This document shows, in pieces, positions 36,501 to 45,299 of a stretch of DNA of 64,000 nucleotides. This DNA is from Ignavibacteria bacterium UBA7675. GTDB lineage: Bacteria; Bacteroidota; Ignavibacteria; Kapaibacteriales; UB7675. The notes below the pieces were generated by a model that saw only the letters and a list, made by a program, of their open reading frames with translations, was not told where the DNA came from and made no database searches. The translations under genes and the position numbers were made by a program. The DNA lies in assembly GCA_002483085.1 (NCBI GenBank), contig DLHF01000071.1:38836-102835 (forward strand), in the 5' to 3' direction. Numbering within the stretch: the first letter of the stretch is position 1; every line of letters starts with the position of its first letter.

Positions 36501-39360
36501 GGTCGCTGGCTTTGCCAAAGTCCATGTCGAAGGTCACTGGCGAGGCGTGCCCTACATAGCTCACCCACAAAGCTCCTGCATTAATTCTATTGCGAATTTG
36601 CGATGCCTGCGATACCGACGCCTGGTCGTCGTTGTCTTTAAATACTGTATCAATCATAGGGCACAGCGGCGGCACAGTAAGGTAATTATCCATCTGCAAC
36701 AGCGTATTATTGCGGAAGAACCTACGCTCTTGTGCTCCTTGGCCGCCAGCCAGCAGCAGGAATTTTTTCATCCACGGGCGCTTTTGCAGTGCTTCATACT
36801 CCACAATTTTATCAACAACAGCTTTTGCTTGTGCTGTATTATCAACAGACAGGCGGCCTACCGCAAACTCGGGCAGCCAGTCGTCGCCGTCGATCAATGT
36901 GTACCAATAGTCGCTTACAGGCCGACCATACACAGGTACAAAATCGTGAGTGATAGAGCCTTCACTTACATTGCGCGCGTCCCAGCTCGCGTCGCCAAAC
37001 AACACGAGATAGCGCAGCTTTGGCGGCGACCAGTTGGAATAGGCATAAGCGAGGAATTGCTTAATAGCATGGGGCGATTTACGCCCGTATGAAAACTGTT
37101 TGTAAATATCTTCTGTATCAACAACTTTTACACTGACGCCATTATGAGCGCGGCGATACCGAGCCAAGCTGTCGGCGCTCTCCATAAAATCGCGATGAGC
37201 GACAATAATAACATCAGCTTGGTAAGAATCATCGCGCAAGTCGAGGTGGTTCACACGTGTCACAGGCACAGTCTCAACGGCGCGGTCGTCAGTAGTAATG
37301 AACTGATACGACATTCCTCCGGGCAACCGCATATCGGCTGTGTACGAAGCTCCTCCCTCGTGCTCGATAAAAGCTGATCCTGAAGCAACGCCATCGGTGG
37401 CAAGGTGCTCTGTAGCCACCGCCCCGCCCTTGCGAACGGCAAATATCCATGCAGTTCGCGTCGATATAGTTTGCGCTTGCGTACTTCCCATCGCGAGTAT
37501 GGCAGAACGGACGTCGGAAGGGATATCCACACCAGAGGATGCAATGGCAATAATGCTTCCGGTTGGCGCTTGCTGTAGCTTGTCGAGAATTTGCTGGCGA
37601 GTAGCCGACGGGTCGGCATAGCTTACTACCTCAGGCTTTGAAAAATTCGACGGGGAAACCACTGCAATGCTGATACCAACGCTGGGAGAGAACGCAGCGA
37701 TAGAGTCGTTGATACTCACCGACGACATCATCGTATTTCCAGTCTGGGCACCAAGCCGCACTGTTGTACCAGAAGTACCCTGCAACCGCACAATCGTACT
37801 GGCCAATGTATCCACAGCATATATGCCGGGCGCGCTAAATCCGGCCATCGCCACTGTACTGTTGGCCGTAAGAATTTCGGTAGAGAAGGCCAGAGCTCCT
37901 TGCCATGCAAAAGGTTTGGCTTTTCCCTTCAAGGTGAAATAGTCCAAGGCTGCTACCTCGGTATAGTTAGGCTGCTGGCGGTGTTCGGGTACACCAAGAG
38001 CGCGCAGGCGCAGTAAATTTGCACCGGCAAAGAGCTCGGCAGCGGGCACATCTGCCTCAAACGACACATCGCGATATCCCTCGTAAGGTTCGTCGCGCCC
38101 GACCTCAATGCCATTGAGCTGGTAGCCCGTAAGGTGATTGGGCGTATAGGATCGGTTGTTGCTTTTAGCATGGTAATGATATCCTATAGTAAGAATATCT
38201 GCCGGATCATCCGAAGGGGTAATCACCTGCAAATGCTCGAATCCAGACCCTCCGGAGGGGTTATAGCTAAAATCGCCCCAGTACCATCCTTCGCCAGCAA
38301 CTGTTTCGGTGCGGTGCAGCGTAGCAATATGATTGTTGAACACATCATCGCCGAGATGGTATTCTCGGTCCTGTTCAATATGATCGTCGACTAATACCGC
38401 TGTTATCGCTGTGGGCGCATTATCGGGCTGCTCTATCAATGAAAGCCGTAGCGGTGGCTCGCCCTGTGCAATGGTGAGAAAAAAGGCGCACTCACTTGTA
38501 TAGTGGTCGAACCACGTCGTATCTCCATAGGCACGGCGACCCATGAACACAATTTCGTCGCCAGCATTAAACACTTCATCGTTATCATTACGCAGAAACA
38601 ATGGATAGGCCACACCGTTGTGCAGCAGCTTTACATTGCGTGAGGGTATACCAGCAAACGCTGGTTCCACAGCGACAATATCTTCATAACGTGCACGGGC
38701 AACACCGTCGCGGGTAGTAGCCAGCCGGACAAACACGCCGTCTTTTGTGTACCAGCTATTCGATTCATCAATGGTAGTAAGCCCCAATGGCCGAACTGAA
38801 TTCCTGCGAATTGCGGGAATATGCTCTTTATTGACAATGGACGAAAAGAAATACGCATCTGGCTCGGGCTTACTACTTTCTGTGCTTTTCGGAAGCGCCG
38901 TCGCAAATTTCACATAGACTTGTCCTGAAGTAACGACTGTCATGCGACGGGATACGGCATCGTAGCGATAGGGAGAAATTTTCAGCAAAGCGATGTGCAC
39001 ACCACGCTGCACACCAACTGGGTGTAGCTCTACGGATGGTTCGAATGATTGATCGCCGCCTGGGTATGGCACGGCAGAAACAGCTTCTTCCCTGCCGATT
39101 ACGAGTTCAGTTGTTGGCAAGGAAGCATCCGGCAGAGCCACCGACAGCTCAAGCGCATCAACTGACGCGCCGAAAGGAGCAAAGGAATAGCGGGAATCTA
39201 TGCGGAGTGTGGACTGCGTAGATGAGTGTTCGGCGTGTACCTGTACCCGGTTGATAACGACAGTAATACCATGATCATCAGTGACTATGGAAACAGGATC
39301 AGCCGCAAACAGCGAGGCGCACCAAAGAAACGCAGAAAGCAGGACGAGAAAAAAACGCAT
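33556..39360 (-). CDS. Very large gingipain-like C25 peptidase, T9SS cargo
   Basis: 1934 residues from ATG 39360 (MRFFLVLLSAFLWCASLFAA, signal peptide). A C25-type propeptide region comes first (HPVGVQRGVHIALLKISPYRYD), then the peptidase core: DVIIVAHRDFMESADSL, LRYLVLFGDASWDARN, the catalytic His in SYVGHASPVTF (about residue 938), the catalytic Cys in ATYSCQTAAF (about residue 968), and SLIGDPLLSLTI. Roughly 750 residues of beta-rich domains follow, including a CARDB-like part, and the T9SS type A sorting domain closes the protein (MPNPFNEQIEVKF to QKVVLVQ). It should be a secreted cysteine protease with Arg/Lys-type or unknown specificity, processed by PorU. The overall architecture is about twice the length of PorU. 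AAGG lies seven bases before the start. Confidence 0.88.
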   Translation of the reverse strand: MRFFLVLLSAFLWCASLFAADPVSIVTDDHGITVVINRVQVHAEHSSTQSTLRIDSRYSFAPFGASVDALELSVALPDASLPTTELVIGREEAVSAVPYPGGDQSFEPSVELHPVGVQRGVHIALLKISPYRYDAVSRRMTVVTSGQVYVKFATALPKSTESSKPEPDAYFFSSIVNKEHIPAIRRNSVRPLGLTTIDESNSWYTKDGVFVRLATTRDGVARARYEDIVAVEPAFAGIPSRNVKLLHNGVAYPLFLRNDNDEVFNAGDEIVFMGRRAYGDTTWFDHYTSECAFFLTIAQGEPPLRLSLIEQPDNAPTAITAVLVDDHIEQDREYHLGDDVFNNHIATLHRTETVAGEGWYWGDFSYNPSGGSGFEHLQVITPSDDPADILTIGYHYHAKSNNRSYTPNHLTGYQLNGIEVGRDEPYEGYRDVSFEADVPAAELFAGANLLRLRALGVPEHRQQPNYTEVAALDYFTLKGKAKPFAWQGALAFSTEILTANSTVAMAGFSAPGIYAVDTLASTIVRLQGTSGTTVRLGAQTGNTMMSSVSINDSIAAFSPSVGISIAVVSPSNFSKPEVVSYADPSATRQQILDKLQQAPTGSIIAIASSGVDIPSDVRSAILAMGSTQAQTISTRTAWIFAVRKGGAVATEHLATDGVASGSAFIEHEGGASYTADMRLPGGMSYQFITTDDRAVETVPVTRVNHLDLRDDSYQADVIIVAHRDFMESADSLARYRRAHNGVSVKVVDTEDIYKQFSYGRKSPHAIKQFLAYAYSNWSPPKLRYLVLFGDASWDARNVSEGSITHDFVPVYGRPVSDYWYTLIDGDDWLPEFAVGRLSVDNTAQAKAVVDKIVEYEALQKRPWMKKFLLLAGGQGAQERRFFRNNTLLQMDNYLTVPPLCPMIDTVFKDNDDQASVSQASQIRNRINAGALWVSYVGHASPVTFDMDFGKASDLSNGNRYPVLATYSCQTAAFAEPTVTGKNEDFVREPDKGFIGAFGTTGFGEVNVDYETAKYLYKAILEDSLRALGDILLYAKSRMGVFAENDYIYQNTLSQHSLIGDPLLSLTIDRTTDLYLLEDDITITTASGSPVVSENDSVATLHSWLRNAGMQAKFYEDDTLPHPVEVLVTHEYEGKRDSLWIDYDELCADIPFSLQLRIAGQPGVHYLTLYADPNKYSPETNRTNNIVFDTLVVYPARAFALDPLPYWNVDAETPVFRLVNPLNIDSLALEFAVSDHGSPDEAFLVSTIDDIRYTEAYTQWNAPVELAPGASYWLHVRTKDKRDEYGAWVDIPFTASRDVPTAEAQWTLRRSAHFDAGTSNGFTTEEKGDSVELSLHNYTVPVRLRSNGNSNERDLLIEVNNVTIVDKSTYRSGFNVAVLPRGATVPRVYRWYYTFPIENPAAEYNSSDLIRFLRDSVAEGETLLLAVYDEAFAGPATKDNNTDSLADVLKLYGSQITDSLLAEGGWRGINSSYALIAKRGQLLAEAWKKDTVTKTGVEIVSDIDIENLGGALQTPMAGPATQWQSFQLGRYGDAAGVSWKTKVIGRQADGAEQELSVFSGTTVDLSFVDAALYPYMRFEVEVERTSADVHPVLTSLQCSFVPTAELATLHSGTGPLTNDVLRGENIEFSTRIQNISRRVASLPSRVDIDIRPKSPYNAPPVLFTKQLPVLDPDAIYEYETPVATAALAPVSSVEVAAYAGEGEEELYLFNNRQKYELRSYEDTVKPIITVEMDGRLLHDNDYVALHPATLIRVADNSPLRISAAEKVAVRLNGKYIDSDEPNMADYLFTALPSGEEHAHVSFIALLEPGYNSLRVVAEDATGNRDTLDVTFVVVEKPVIEKFKTMPNPFNEQIEVKFLVGDQQEPADGEAVVYNTTGRLVRRIPLRPHIGQNNFYWDATDAEQRRVADGVYLIRVYVRGSGGALESQTQKVVLVQ

Positions 39361-39666
39361 AACCATACCTTGCCTGATTCGACAAAAGTGGAGTACCACA
39401 CACGTATATGTCGTGGTAGCAGAATGCCACAGATTAACTACAGTAGCTAGGTTGGATAAGTACGCTTTCCCGGTAATGGTTAGAAAAATCGCCGGGTAAA
39501 TTGGCCGAAAAAAATATAAAAGTCAAGCCTATTTTTTCCGCAACACGCCGCCGTATCCTTGTTCGTGTAGTTACCTTTAAAATAAGAAGGTCGCATATAC
39601 TGGTGTATATGCGACCTAAAGGACAAAAGATTGTATTGCGTAGCTGGGCGTTTACAGCACTATTTA
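39361..39666. other. Intergenic region upstream of the C25 peptidase
   Basis: 306 bases holding the hairpin terminator of the neighbouring membrane-protein gene near its right end and, on the left, the presumed promoter region of the C25 gene. No gene or family repeat is seen. Confidence 0.5.
39588..39617 (-). terminator. Terminator after the unrecognised membrane-protein gene
   Basis: AGGTCGCATATAC and GTATATGCGACCT form a perfect 13-bp stem with a 4-base loop. On the minus strand it is followed by TCTTATTTT, and it lies 50 bases past the stop codon. Confidence 0.75.
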
Positions 39667-40962
39667 CTATGATGCGGTGCTGGCCAGGCTTACCACGATT
39701 CTATCGCGAATAGCCTTGGCAACCGAGCTTTGCACATTATCTTCGCTGCGCAGATATTCAGCAACGGCATCTTCAACCTTTTTCTTCATGATTTCGGTTG
39801 TACCGCCTTCAAATGCCACAGCCATTTTGTGCATATCGGCTGCGAGCTTATTGAGCGAATCGAGCTGATTTTTGCTCGCATCTTCCATTTTCTTGAGCAT
39901 CTTGTCCATACGCTCTTCTTCCTCTGTATAATACAGAGTAAAGGCCAGAAGCGCAAGCATCGTAAACTCCATCAGAATTGCGAACAGAATCAGCGACGGA
40001 CGCGTAGCCGGAATAAACTTCAGACCGCGAACACCAACGGCGATAATCAGAAGCGCTGCACCACCGTAAGCAAAGCCTGTCACATTGTTCGAATATTTCT
40101 CGGTAAAGTGATGAGCCATGTACAAGCGCAGACCTGCAAAAATACGCAGGCGGTTTTTCTGCCAATCACGTGCATTTTTCACATTGTCCAGCTCGCGAAC
40201 CACAAATTCAGAGAAATACTCTTTAATACGGCCAAACAGGATCTGGTTGCGGAATGTAACACAGTCCTCATCCGGCTCAAAAGCATCATCGAACGACAGA
40301 GTAGCAGTACGGCTGCCAGCTTCTTCTTCGGGTATGGTACGAACCCATACGCGCCTGTATATCTGGCGAATATAATCAGGGCGCTCTTGGTTGAGCTTCT
40401 CAAGATCGTGATCGCGCAGCGTAAGCACTTCAACTACTTCGTTGTTGAAGCCAGTCTGGAGACGAACTTTGCCTTTTGTATTGTTGATCTCGCGCTCAAA
40501 TTTCTGCGACATGTAGCCGATCTTCGGAGACAGAATCGTTGTCAGCAGCAGAGAGAGCACAAAGCCAAAGTCGAACGAAAGCATCCAAAAGCCATAAGGC
40601 TCCAGAATAATAGCAGATTCTCCTAAAGGCGGAGCTTTTACAAGCCATTCGCTCGCAGCCTTCGGATATCCATGAGTAGCTTCTTCCCGTTTTTGACTTG
40701 TGAAGTCGAAGATGTACTCTTTATTGACATACGTACTCTTCACTTCTTTGCCAGCAAAACTTTGCCCCTCGTTAGTAGGAGTCGCCTTCACCCCGTCGAA
40801 ATTAACGAGTGCCTGCTTCTCCGGCTTGAACTGCGACAGCACAAACTGCTCTACAATCCAACCGACAAACCAGTTTTGAAACAGTACCGTGAAGACGACT
40901 AGCAAAGCCGCAAAGATCAAGTAGTGTTGTACCCCGGGCTTATATAACTTCAGTACGCTCAT
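39667..40962 (-). CDS. Unrecognised multi-pass membrane protein
   Basis: About 431 residues from ATG 40962, with AGGAG ten bases upstream. I do not recognise the family. Hydrophobic segments occur at about 12-34 (HYLIFAALLVVFTVLF), 130-150 (FWMLSFDFGFVLSLLLTTIL), 295-315 (FAYGGAALLIIAVGVRGL) and 325-347 (LILFAILMEFTMLALLAFTL). Between the first two lies an extracytoplasmic loop, and between the second and third a large charged segment (INNTKGKVRLQTGFNNEVVEVL to YSNNVTGF). The C-terminal 85 residues are a charged helix with coiled-coil character (EEEERMDKMLKKMEDASKN). The organisation (cytoplasmic coil after paired membrane helices) suggests a scaffold or motor-like role, but no motif proves it. 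It is downstream of an orphan receiver gene on the same strand. Confidence 0.8.
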   Translation of the reverse strand: MSVLKLYKPGVQHYLIFAALLVVFTVLFQNWFVGWIVEQFVLSQFKPEKQALVNFDGVKATPTNEGQSFAGKEVKSTYVNKEYIFDFTSQKREEATHGYPKAASEWLVKAPPLGESAIILEPYGFWMLSFDFGFVLSLLLTTILSPKIGYMSQKFEREINNTKGKVRLQTGFNNEVVEVLTLRDHDLEKLNQERPDYIRQIYRRVWVRTIPEEEAGSRTATLSFDDAFEPDEDCVTFRNQILFGRIKEYFSEFVVRELDNVKNARDWQKNRLRIFAGLRLYMAHHFTEKYSNNVTGFAYGGAALLIIAVGVRGLKFIPATRPSLILFAILMEFTMLALLAFTLYYTEEEERMDKMLKKMEDASKNQLDSLNKLAADMHKMAVAFEGGTTEIMKKKVEDAVAEYLRSEDNVQSSVAKAIRDRIVVSLASTAS

Positions 40963-41082
40963 CGGGTAAGTGCTCCTGAAAAATGGATAAAAAGAAGAAA
41001 AAAGAAGGATAATCAAGTGCTGTCACAGATTGTAGACTGCTCAACTCGCGCGGAAATTGTAATTTATGGAATCAAGGTGCAC

Positions 41083-41442
41083 TTACACAATATATTTTTT
41101 GATGCCTTCTACAAATTTTTCATTCTCAATAGGCTTGGGTATGTAGTCGGTAAAACCCATAGCCAAGAAGTTCTCCCGCTGCATAAGATATGCTGTGAGA
41201 ACTACAACAGGGATAGCTACCAGATGTTCAACCGATCGTATTATTTCGATCATTTCCCGCCCTGTAATATGCGGTAGCTGATAGTCCAGAACAATAAGCT
41301 GGACACTATTATTACGCAGATACTCCAGGGCTTTTTTCCCATCTGCGAAGTCTACTACTTCCGTTCCATCGATCTTACGCAGCAAATATGCGATGAGTCG
41401 TCTGTTCAGGTCGTCGTCTTCAATAAGCACGATACGTGCCAT
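41083..41442 (-). CDS. Orphan single-domain response regulator
   Basis: 119 residues from ATG 41442 (MARIVLIEDDDLNRRLIAYL), with GGAG seven bases upstream. The receiver residues are intact: Glu/Asp at 8-10, Asp 53 in LIVLDYQLPHITG, Thr in VVLTAY, Lys in DYIPKPIEN. It has no output domain and no histidine kinase alongside. It precedes the unrecognised membrane-protein gene by 120 bases on the same strand. A scaffold or phosphate-shuttle role is typical for stand-alone receivers, and the partner is unknown. It is a distant paralogue of the receiver at 22 kb. Confidence 0.9.
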   Translation of the reverse strand: MARIVLIEDDDLNRRLIAYLLRKIDGTEVVDFADGKKALEYLRNNSVQLIVLDYQLPHITGREMIEIIRSVEHLVAIPVVVLTAYLMQRENFLAMGFTDYIPKPIENEKFVEGIKKYIV

Positions 41443-41833
41443 GTCTACACTCCACGATATCTCTAAAGATTCAGTAAAGGCACTCAAAGATGCGTAACTG
41501 TTGCTTTCAGGATGTGCTTTTTGTATCTTGCGGTATGAGGATCAAGACATTACATACAGGTCTCGGACTTGCCGCAAAAGGTACTATTCGCGGCAACTCT
41601 TTCCTATCGGCATTGCTGATCCATTCCTCGCTCCTTCTCGCCATCCAACTCTCCTCGCTTCTCCCATAAGTTGCTCTTCTGCTTTCCGTCCTCCCAAGAG
41701 GCACGGTCCTGGCCGCACAATTATTGTTTTCTAACCGAAGTTGGCTGTAGCTTTTTACTCGTGCTGCATGCCCAACTGCACGCAATAATACGATATATTT
41801 TTTTTGATTTGGAAAAAAAGCGGAGAAAAATCT
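41443..41833. other. Divergent gap between orphan receiver and lysine aminotransferase
   Basis: 391 bases. A 44-codon frame from ATG 41535 to TAA 41669 encodes a protein with a hydrophobic second half (GNSFLSALLIHSSLLLAIQL), but no ribosome site precedes it and I do not accept it as a gene. An AT-rich tract (GATATATTTTTTTTGATTT) just before the aminotransferase is a likely promoter zone. Nothing else stands out. Confidence 0.4.
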
Positions 41834-43249
41834 ATGGAAAGGCACAATCTCTATCCTTCTACTACTATGCCCGGCAGCAATGGAACCCACTCCGGAACCT
41901 ATACTCCTCGCTTTGAAGTAGAACCAAATGCAGTGCATTCAATCCTTCAACAACATATGCTGGCCGACGGCTTTAATATTGTGTTCGATCTCGATAAAAG
42001 CCACGGCTCGTATATGATCGACGCAGCTACAGGCAAGACGTTCCTGGACTTCTTTACCTGCTTTGCTTCTATTCCCGTAGGTATTAATCATCCTGCTATA
42101 CATGATCCGGCTTTTGTAGAGTACATTGGCAAAGCAGCTCTGAACAAGCCATCGAACTCAGACCTGTACTCTGTGGAAATGGCTGCGTTTGTACGAACAT
42201 TGTTCGAAGTCGCTGTGCCGCCACACTTCCGCTACAGCTTCTTTATTGAAGGCGGTGCGCTCGCAGTAGAAAATGCGCTGAAAACTGCGTTCGACTGGAA
42301 GGTGCGGAAAAATTTCCGCAAAGGCTATACCACTGAACGCGGCCATAAAGTGCTCCACTTCCGCGAGGCATTCCACGGTCGCTCAGGCTATACAATGTCG
42401 CTGACAAATACAGACCCGACAAAAACGAATTACTTCCCGAAGTTCGACTGGCCACGCGTGCTGAATCCCGCTATGCGCTTTCCTCTGAACAGCGAAAATC
42501 TTCAGCATGTAGAGCGTCTCGAAGCACAGGCTGTCGCGGAAATCGAACAAGCATTCCGCAATAATCCCGATGAAATAGCTGCCATTATTATCGAACCAAT
42601 TCAGGGCGAAGGCGGCGATAACCATTTCCGTCCGGAATTTTTCCGCGAACTACGCAGGCTTGCCGATGAAAATGATGCCCTGCTCATCTTTGATGAAGTA
42701 CAAACCGGCGTAGGGCTTACCGGCACAATGTGGGTGCACGAGCAGCTTGGTGTAGCGCCCGATATTATGGCGTTTGGCAAAAAAATGCAGGTGTGTGGTA
42801 TTCTCGTAGGGCCGCGCGTGGACGAAATAGACGGCAATGTCTTCCAAGTGTCAAGTCGTATTAATTCTACGTGGGGAGGCAATCTCGTGGATATGGTGCG
42901 TGCTACTAAATACCTCGAAATTATTCAGGAGGAGCGCCTTGTGCAGAACGCAGCGACAACAGGCAGCTACCTGCTTGAACAGCTTCGCAGCCTCGAACAG
43001 GAGTTCCCGGACTTTATCACCAATGCACGCGGTCGCGGGTTGTTCTGTGCTTTTGATCTGCCGTCGGAACAACACCGCAATGTCTTTAGACAGGACTGCT
43101 ACGACAATGGCCTGATTATTCTCGGTGCGGGCCATCGCTCAATGCGATTCCGCCCTGCTCTTACGCTTACGAATGGCCAAGTAGACGAGGGAATGCACAT
43201 ACTGCGCACAAATCTCAAAAAAATATCGGTTCAACAACACGGCGTATGA
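41834..43249 (+). CDS. lat: L-lysine 6-transaminase
   Basis: A PLP-dependent class III aminotransferase of about 471 residues, converting L-lysine and 2-oxoglutarate to 2-aminoadipate semialdehyde and glutamate. The Lat pattern is clear: PNAVHSILQQHMLADGFNIV, LDFFTCFASIPVGINHP, FFIEGGALAVENALKTAFDW, HFREAFHGRSGYTMSLTNTD, IIIEPIQGEGGDNHFRPEFF, LLIFDEVQTGVGLTGTMW, PLP lysine in DIMAFGKKMQVCGI, and RINSTWGGNLVDMVR. Start ATG 41834 has GGAG about eight bases upstream. No aldehyde dehydrogenase is adjacent, so the next step to 2-aminoadipate must be encoded elsewhere. A terminator follows immediately. Confidence 0.93.
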   Translation: MERHNLYPSTTMPGSNGTHSGTYTPRFEVEPNAVHSILQQHMLADGFNIVFDLDKSHGSYMIDAATGKTFLDFFTCFASIPVGINHPAIHDPAFVEYIGKAALNKPSNSDLYSVEMAAFVRTLFEVAVPPHFRYSFFIEGGALAVENALKTAFDWKVRKNFRKGYTTERGHKVLHFREAFHGRSGYTMSLTNTDPTKTNYFPKFDWPRVLNPAMRFPLNSENLQHVERLEAQAVAEIEQAFRNNPDEIAAIIIEPIQGEGGDNHFRPEFFRELRRLADENDALLIFDEVQTGVGLTGTMWVHEQLGVAPDIMAFGKKMQVCGILVGPRVDEIDGNVFQVSSRINSTWGGNLVDMVRATKYLEIIQEERLVQNAATTGSYLLEQLRSLEQEFPDFITNARGRGLFCAFDLPSEQHRNVFRQDCYDNGLIILGAGHRSMRFRPALTLTNGQVDEGMHILRTNLKKISVQQHGV

Positions 43250-43261
43250 TCCGAACACGAT

Positions 43262-43298
43262 GGGCGTATTCCCTTACGGGATACGCCCGTCTGTTTTT
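43262..43298 (+). terminator. Terminator after the lysine aminotransferase
   Basis: GGGCGTATTCCC pairs with GGGATACGCCC around a short loop, with GTCTGTTTTTT following. It begins 12 bases past the stop. Confidence 0.85.
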
Positions 43299-43352
43299 TG
43301 CGCTGGCTATAGCTTCTACTCGACCACACTCACTAATCAACCGCTATATCCC

Positions 43353-44354
43353 CTATTCAGCATACTTCGCCGTGAGGTCTACAATCTTCGCGACTACCTG
43401 CTCTGTTGTATAATCATGTGTTCGCGCTCCTGCGGCATTCAGATGCCCACCGCCACCAAATGTTTCTGCGAAGGAATTCGCGGGGATATCATCTTTGGAA
43501 CGAAACGACATCTTGACCACATCAGGTAATTCCACCACCAGCACGCCTGCTTTTACGCCACTGATCGAAAGTGTATGTTCCACAAAGCCTTCGGTTACTT
43601 CGTCGCCAGCATTGGCAGCGCGCATCATCTCTTGTGTTACAACCATCACACACAGCCATCCATTGTGAAACACCTGCATATCGGCCAAAGCCCTGCCGAG
43701 CAGCCGCGCGCGGTTCAGCTCTCCGCGATTGTACACTTTCTCGTAGACATACGTGGGGTCTACACCAGCTTCGAGCAGGCGAGCAGCCATGCAGAGAAGT
43801 TCGGCATCAGTACGCGGATGGCGAAATCCCCCACTATCGGTGAGAATACCCGTGTACAGCGCCTCGGCCACTGGCTTGGTAAAATGCTCTTCGCCAAAGT
43901 GCTGTATGAGACGCCAGAGAATTTCGCCAGTGGAGCTGGCGTCGGTATCCACCACATAGAGGTCGGCAAAGGACTGTGGCTCCAGATGATGGTCGATCAC
44001 AACCTTTTGTACACTTGCAGTCGCCACAATATTTTCCATCTGTCGCACACGCTTAGGAGCATTACAATCGAGTACAAATAGAACATCAGCACCATTGATA
44101 GTAGCGTCGTCGCGCTCCGGATCATAATGAAAAATCTCGCTGCTGCCTTCTAAAAAATCGTAGGAAACTGGAAGTGGACTGGCATTAATAACAGCGACGT
44201 CCTTCCCCAACCTGCGTAAAAGATGCATGAGAGCGAGCTCCGAACCGATAGCATCGCCATCGGGGTTCACATGAGAAGTAATCACTGCCGAGCGAATGCG
44301 CCCGATTAGCCGCTCGCACTCGGCTATGCTGTCGGAAAGAGGAAGAAGTGTCAT
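43353..44354 (-). CDS. DHH-family oligoribonuclease/pAp phosphatase (NrnA-like)
   Basis: About 333 residues from ATG 44354 (MTLLPLSDSIAECERL). NrnA-type enzymes degrade nano-RNA and hydrolyse 3'-phosphoadenosine 5'-phosphate using two metal ions. The metal motifs are present: ITSHVNPDGDAIGSELAL, LFVLDCNAPKR, VVIDHHLEPQ (the DHH), DASSTGEILW, and YTGILTDSGGFRHPRT. The C-terminal DHHA1 domain ends with GGGGHLNAAGA, the substrate-binding glycine loop. It is transcribed away from the PASTA gene and toward the aminotransferase. Confidence 0.9.
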   Translation of the reverse strand: MTLLPLSDSIAECERLIGRIRSAVITSHVNPDGDAIGSELALMHLLRRLGKDVAVINASPLPVSYDFLEGSSEIFHYDPERDDATINGADVLFVLDCNAPKRVRQMENIVATASVQKVVIDHHLEPQSFADLYVVDTDASSTGEILWRLIQHFGEEHFTKPVAEALYTGILTDSGGFRHPRTDAELLCMAARLLEAGVDPTYVYEKVYNRGELNRARLLGRALADMQVFHNGWLCVMVVTQEMMRAANAGDEVTEGFVEHTLSISGVKAGVLVVELPDVVKMSFRSKDDIPANSFAETFGGGGHLNAAGARTHDYTTEQVVAKIVDLTAKYAE

Positions 44355-44522
44355 AGTATCTGTAGTGTAAAGCAATAGCTGTATGAAACAATCAGAAGAA
44401 ACAAAAGCACATAGAATAAACCCCGCATAAGCCTATACTTTCGATGTGGATATCGAAGGTAACGTGCGGCAGACTTTTGTAAAATACGTATATTTGCCAG
44501 TTGAATCCGACAAGGAATACCA

Positions 44523-45287
44523 ATGGAAGAAAAATTCTCGCCGAAACCCGAGGCAAAAAAGCGCACGGAGTGGGTGCGATACGGTCTATATACACTCGGC
44601 GTATTCAGTGCTCTCCTGCTGTTGCTCGTGGTGTTCAATGTCCTTATCATGCCGTGGTATGTGGGCCTGAACGATTCTGTGCGCGTACCAGATGTTGTCA
44701 ACAAGGGGCTTGTAGAAGCAACCACCGCTATCGAATCGCGCGGCCTGTATGTGCAGGTCTCCGGCAACTATTTTCACAAGACTATTCCCGCCGGGCGCGT
44801 TATCTCACAGCTCCCCTATCCAAATTCAGAAGTTAAAGAAGGACGACGCATTTACCTCGCTGTCAGCAAAGGCCAGGAAACTCTGCGTATGCCCTCGCTG
44901 CGCGGCATGACTCTGCGTGAAGCACGTATTATTCTGATGAAATCTGGACTTGAACTCGACGAAGTGGAATACGAGTACAACGACTCTGTACGCGCCAACC
45001 TGATTGCCATGCAAAATATACCGGGCGACAAAGCCGTATCAACAGGCCAGAAAGTAAATATTGTTGTCAGCCTTGGTCCAGAAGTTGTCTATGTGACAAT
45101 GCCCGATTTGTTTGGCCTGCCTTTGGAAACCGCCGAGCAGACTCTGATGAGCAAAGGACTCGTGCTGGGTATGATTACCACAACAAAAAACGAGACATTT
45201 TTATCTAATACTGTCGTCGAGCAAATTCCCGCGTCTGGCGATTCGGTGGCGACTGGAACAAGAATCGATCTCACAATTACCCGCTAA
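44523..45287 (+). CDS. Membrane-anchored PASTA-domain protein
   Basis: 254 residues with one N-terminal membrane helix (YGLYTLGVFSALLLLLVVFN) and three extracytoplasmic PASTA domains: about 54-120 (VRVPDVVNKGLVEATTAI), 121-190 (LRMPSLRGMTLREARIILMK) and 191-254 (VTMPDLFGLPLETAEQTLMS). PASTA domains usually bind muropeptides or uncrosslinked peptidoglycan. There is no kinase domain, unlike PknB-type proteins, and this stand-alone form is common in Bacteroidota. AAGGAA precedes the start by about five bases. The sixA gene begins 12 bases after its stop, so the two are probably coexpressed. Confidence 0.9.
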   Translation: MEEKFSPKPEAKKRTEWVRYGLYTLGVFSALLLLLVVFNVLIMPWYVGLNDSVRVPDVVNKGLVEATTAIESRGLYVQVSGNYFHKTIPAGRVISQLPYPNSEVKEGRRIYLAVSKGQETLRMPSLRGMTLREARIILMKSGLELDEVEYEYNDSVRANLIAMQNIPGDKAVSTGQKVNIVVSLGPEVVYVTMPDLFGLPLETAEQTLMSKGLVLGMITTTKNETFLSNTVVEQIPASGDSVATGTRIDLTITR

Positions 45288-45299
45288 CGGAGCTTCAGT

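Noticed and set aside
41535..41669. A 44-codon possible small membrane protein before lat
   Set aside because: No ribosome site, no family resemblance, and GC-neutral sequence; the frame could be chance.
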